DNA of 64,000 nt, from NCBI RefSeq assembly GCF_018919175.1, contig NZ_JAHLQL010000005.1:186001-250000 (forward strand), given 5' to 3'. This stretch comes from Clostridium simiarum. Its GTDB lineage: Bacteria; Bacillota; Clostridia; Clostridiales; Clostridiaceae. The notes below the pieces were generated by a model that searched no databases, had not been told where the DNA came from, and saw only the letters and a program-made list of their open reading frames with translations. Positions 61,346-64,000 of the stretch are shown here, one piece after another. Every line of letters begins with the position of its first letter. The stretch's first letter is position 1. A program made the position numbers and the translations under genes.

Positions 61346-62242
61346 CTATCTTAAAAACTGTTTTATTTCTTTAACCAACCTGTCCATGCAATCTATTAAT
61401 GGCGAATGTCCTGAATCCTCTAAAATAACTAGTTTAGCATTTTTTCCTATTCCTCTTACTATTCCCTCTCCCATTTCTCTTGGAACTACATAATCTCTAT
61501 CTCCTTGAAACACTAGAGTTGGTATATCTATTTTATCTACAAGACCATTTCCTTTAACTACTCCATTATGCTCATTAGATATATTGAAGTTGACAAGGGC
61601 ATAATCTACATCTACAAGGTTTCTTTGTGTCATCATATCTTCAAGATACTCTTCATAAAGATTATCTTCAGGTTTATTTTTTGTATAAATAGCCATATTC
61701 CATAAAGTTCTCATAAACTCTTTATTTTTAGTAGCATAGGCTTGTAGCGCTGGTACCACTTGGATTGGATCCTTTTCTATATCTTCCTTTGAACTTATTA
61801 ATTCTGTAAGTATAGGCTGTCCATTCTCATCTTTTCTAAACATAGGGTACCCCTTTATTCCTACAGATTCTAATAGTATTAGATTACTTACATAACCAGG
61901 GTAATCCGCTATAAATTGCATAGCTACTCCCCCACCTGTAGACCAACCCATCATAAGAAAGTCTTTCAAGCCCATAGCATCAACAAATAATTTAATATCA
62001 TCAGAAAAATCTTTAAGTGAGTCTATCCTTTTATTATAAGTTGATTGTCCAAATCCTCTAAGATCTACTGCATATATTTTATACTGGTCTAAAAACTCTT
62101 TCATTAATATTTCCATATGCTTTGATGAAGTCATATTTCCATGAACTAAAATCATGATTTTATTGCCTTTACCAGCTTCTCTATAGCTCATAGTTTCTTC
62201 ATTAGGTAATTTTATTGATTTTAATGTAATACTTTGATCCAT
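61346..62242 (-). CDS. Alpha/beta-hydrolase (second copy)
   Basis: A 298-residue hydrolase. ILVHGNMTSSKHMEILMKE is the oxyanion strand and VDLRGFGQST the next turn. The nucleophile elbow is MMGWSTGGGVAMQFI (Ser); acid and base lie in FQGDRDYVVP and DSGHSPLID. Its cap (about 120-215) is larger than that of the Liv-operon hydrolase and carries QRNLVDVDYALVNFNIS. It is monocistronic and has its own -24/-12 promoter and terminator, so it is probably co-regulated with the Liv operon. Substrate unknown. Confidence 0.87.
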   Translation of the reverse strand: MDQSITLKSIKLPNEETMSYREAGKGNKIMILVHGNMTSSKHMEILMKEFLDQYKIYAVDLRGFGQSTYNKRIDSLKDFSDDIKLFVDAMGLKDFLMMGWSTGGGVAMQFIADYPGYVSNLILLESVGIKGYPMFRKDENGQPILTELISSKEDIEKDPIQVVPALQAYATKNKEFMRTLWNMAIYTKNKPEDNLYEEYLEDMMTQRNLVDVDYALVNFNISNEHNGVVKGNGLVDKIDIPTLVFQGDRDYVVPREMGEGIVRGIGKNAKLVILEDSGHSPLIDCMDRLVKEIKQFLR

Positions 62243-62307
62243 AATTTACCCTCCCATAAATAAAAAATTCTAAATTTTCTAATGTTTTTTATTACTTAAT
62301 ATTATAT

Positions 62308-62323
62308 AGCAACAAACATACCA
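62308..62323 (-). promoter_or_regulatory. Sigma-54 (-24/-12) promoter of the second hydrolase
   Basis: Reading 62323 to 62308 gives TGGTATGTTTGTTGCT, with a perfect TTGCT -12 element and GG at the right distance. The only mismatch is T for C in the -24 element. It lies about 65 bases before the ATG. Confidence 0.7.
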
Positions 62324-62392
62324 AATGAAGCTTGGTTTCTATAGTAAACTTTTCTTAAGCAGAGGTGTAACCTTTGGTATTCTAAGCATAAT

Positions 62393-62420
62393 AAAAAAGA
62401 CGAACTTAATCGTCTTTTTT
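62393..62420 (-). terminator. Terminator of the HtrA gene
   Basis: AAAAAAGACGA (62393-62403) pairs with TCGTCTTTTTT (62410-62420), a perfect 11-bp stem directly after the stop. On the reverse strand the T-run is part of the stem, followed by TATTATGC. Confidence 0.88.
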
Positions 62421-62421
62421 A

Positions 62422-63714
62422 TTACTTTTGTTCTTCTAGTGTAAGATCTAAAGTTTTATTCTTTCCCTCTCTATAAACTTCTACTTTAACCTTATCTCCT
62501 GCACTCTTTTGTGATTTAAATTTATTAAGTTCAGCCATTGTTGTAACCTTATTACCATCGAAGCCTATAATTACATCTCCAGTTTTTATGCCCGCTTTTT
62601 CTGCTGAACTAAACTCTTCAACTTGTATTACATATACTCCTGCAGGTAATTTATTCTCTTTTGCTAACTTTTCTGATAAGTCTCTACCACCAATACCTAT
62701 TTTTAATATTGGCTTAGATAAATCTCCTAATTTATTTTTAGCTTGATTTATAGGAATTGAGAAACCTATACCCTCTACTCCACCTTCTGCAGATTGGGAA
62801 TTTATCTTGGCGGTATTTATTCCTATTACTTGACCTCTGGAATTTAATAAAGGTCCTCCACTGTTACCAGGATTTATAGCTGCATCAGTTTGAATAAGTG
62901 TTAAGTCTTTACCACCTATATTTATTGCTCTATTTATAGCACTTACTATACCAGAAGTTACTGTTCCTAAAAACTCTTTTCCTAATGGATTACCTATAGC
63001 AACTACAGATTCTCCTGCTTGAACAGAATCTGAATCTCCTAATTCAGCTATACCAGGCATTGTAATATTTTCTGTTATTTTAACTACTGCTATATCATTT
63101 TCCGCATCATAATTTATAACCTTTGCTTGGGCTTCCTTACCATCATTTAATATGACTTTTACATCCTGAGCACCTTTTATAACATGATAATTTGTAAGTA
63201 CATATCCCTCTTCATTTATTATAAAACCTGATCCTATCCCTTCTGCTACCTGATTTCCAAAAACGCCATAGTCTTTAACGCTCTTTGTAGTAACCCCTAC
63301 TACTGCGGGTCCAACTTTGTTTATAATTTCTGTAGCTGAAAGTGCATCTTTTTCTGAAGCTAAAGTGGTTGGTCCATAATTTATATTTTTCTCTTGTATA
63401 ATCCTTCTATATAAGGCTGTATTTTTAAAATTATCACTTTGTGGAGCAATATATAGAACACCTGCTGCTCCTAAAAGTCCACCTATTATTGCAAATACTA
63501 AAGATAGGGCTATATATGGAAAAATGCTCCTATCCTTTTTTTTCTTAATCTTTTTAGGATTATTATCTTGATATTCCATACCTTTATTTTCACCTCCTAT
63601 ATTCTTATCCTTCTTTGAAGTATCCTCTTTTGGAACCATTATAAAATTTGGTTCGTAACTTCTTGAATTATTATCTTCTTTATTATTAAAATTATTTTCA
63701 TACTTATTATCCAT
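62422..63714 (-). CDS. HtrA/DegP-type serine protease with PDZ domain
   Basis: A membrane-anchored quality-control protease. The N-terminus is long, hydrophilic and asparagine-rich (about 75 residues, ending KKKDRSIFPYI), followed by one helix (LSLVFAIIGGLLGAAGVLYI). The trypsin-like domain has the triad in YVLTNYHVIKGA (His), DAENDIAVVKI (Asp) and NPGNSGGPLLNS (Ser). A C-terminal PDZ domain has GVYVIQVEEFSSAEKAGIKT and GDVIIGFDGNKV. Length 430 and topology match HtrA/YkdA-YvtA-type proteins. GGAGGGG precedes the ATG. Confidence 0.94.
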   Translation of the reverse strand: MDNKYENNFNNKEDNNSRSYEPNFIMVPKEDTSKKDKNIGGENKGMEYQDNNPKKIKKKKDRSIFPYIALSLVFAIIGGLLGAAGVLYIAPQSDNFKNTALYRRIIQEKNINYGPTTLASEKDALSATEIINKVGPAVVGVTTKSVKDYGVFGNQVAEGIGSGFIINEEGYVLTNYHVIKGAQDVKVILNDGKEAQAKVINYDAENDIAVVKITENITMPGIAELGDSDSVQAGESVVAIGNPLGKEFLGTVTSGIVSAINRAINIGGKDLTLIQTDAAINPGNSGGPLLNSRGQVIGINTAKINSQSAEGGVEGIGFSIPINQAKNKLGDLSKPILKIGIGGRDLSEKLAKENKLPAGVYVIQVEEFSSAEKAGIKTGDVIIGFDGNKVTTMAELNKFKSQKSAGDKVKVEVYREGKNKTLDLTLEEQK

Positions 63715-63901
63715 ATAAAATCCCCTCCTCTGTTTCCTATTTGTTTTACCTTTATATATATATTAAGCCACAAATGTTACAATTATATGTCAAAGTAAAA
63801 AAATAAGAATGGATTACTTAATATAAAGTTCTTCTTAAATTCAGCTGAGTTTCCTTGTAAAACAGGATTAATAAGGGTGTAAATGGAATAAAATTCATAA
63901 T

Positions 63902-63936
63902 AAAAAAGGCTTTCAAAGTCATCCCTTAAAAGCCTT
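63902..63936 (-). terminator. Terminator of the gene entering from the right edge
   Basis: AAGGCTTT (63906-63913) pairs with AAAGCCTT (63929-63936), and the reverse strand continues TTTTATTATG. It lies just after the partial reverse-strand frame ending at 63947. Confidence 0.78.
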
Positions 63937-63946
63937 ACTTATGTTT

Positions 63947-64000
63947 TTACTTAAGTTTTCCTGTTTGTTCTAATATATTTCTTAAATGAAATACCACTTC
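63947..64000 (-). CDS. C-terminal end of a gene running off the right edge
   Basis: The last 17 codons read EVVFHLRNILEQTGKLK and a TAA stop, followed by a terminator about ten bases on. Codon choice (AGA, TTA, ATA, ACA) fits the neighbours. Another frame (ending in KYIRTNRKT and a stop) is also open over the same span, so the frame is probable rather than certain. No function can be given. Confidence 0.5.
   Translation of the reverse strand, partial: EVVFHLRNILEQTGKLK

Overview
The window looks like chromosomal DNA of a low-GC, endospore-forming, anaerobic member of Clostridium in the broad sense. The evidence is an A+T-rich composition with AGA/TTA/ATA codon preference, strong GGAGG-type ribosome binding sites, U-rich intrinsic terminators after most units, spore genes (Ger(x)C germination protein, CotF-type coat proteins), and an apparent PPi-type phosphofructokinase. 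A cholesterol-dependent cytolysin (CDC) is also present, as in several pathogenic clostridia. No rRNA, tRNA, CRISPR array or intact insertion sequence was seen. Ten or more gene starts were moved downstream because a good Shine-Dalgarno sequence lies before an internal start codon.

Layout. 1-9 kb holds the tail of a germination gene, a sulfur-transfer operon (cysteine desulfurase, thiI, thiE), membrane and HD proteins, a vitamin-type ECF S component, two spore-coat genes and mnmA. 9-17 kb holds clpB, the cytolysin with its own promoter and terminator, a decayed IS3-like OrfA fragment, and a tandem pair of HTH-TPR regulators. 17-27 kb holds RNase H, a YkvA-type protein, an FtsH-like protease, a rhomboid protease, a GAF/degenerate-GGDEF protein, an HD-GYP protein and pepF. 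27-34 kb holds a zinc-uptake locus (znuA divergent from znuC-znuB-zur, with a Zur-like box over the znuA start), a purine permease, mntP and pfk, plus two MITE-like inverted-repeat elements. 34-39 kb is an unusual cluster: ferritin-like protein, SufS-like desulfurase, a methionine-rich repeat protein, a DUF4397 protein, DUF3793 and DUF2325. 39-48 kb holds a MacAB-like exporter and a TetR-controlled MMPL transporter with a giant secreted xxxLxxG coiled-coil partner. An ABC-F ATPase follows.

50.7-62.3 kb is the most interesting part. It contains a PAS-AAA-Fis sigma-54 activator and three separate -24/-12 promoter matches. One precedes a KASIII-like enzyme/CoA-transferase/MaoC hydratase operon. 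One precedes a complete Liv-type ABC transporter plus alpha/beta hydrolase operon. One precedes a second alpha/beta hydrolase. A candidate upstream activator site lies near the activator's 3' end. Together these look like one sigma-54 regulon for import, hydrolysis and CoA-dependent conversion of an unidentified small molecule. The window ends with an HtrA protease and the last codons of another reverse-strand gene.
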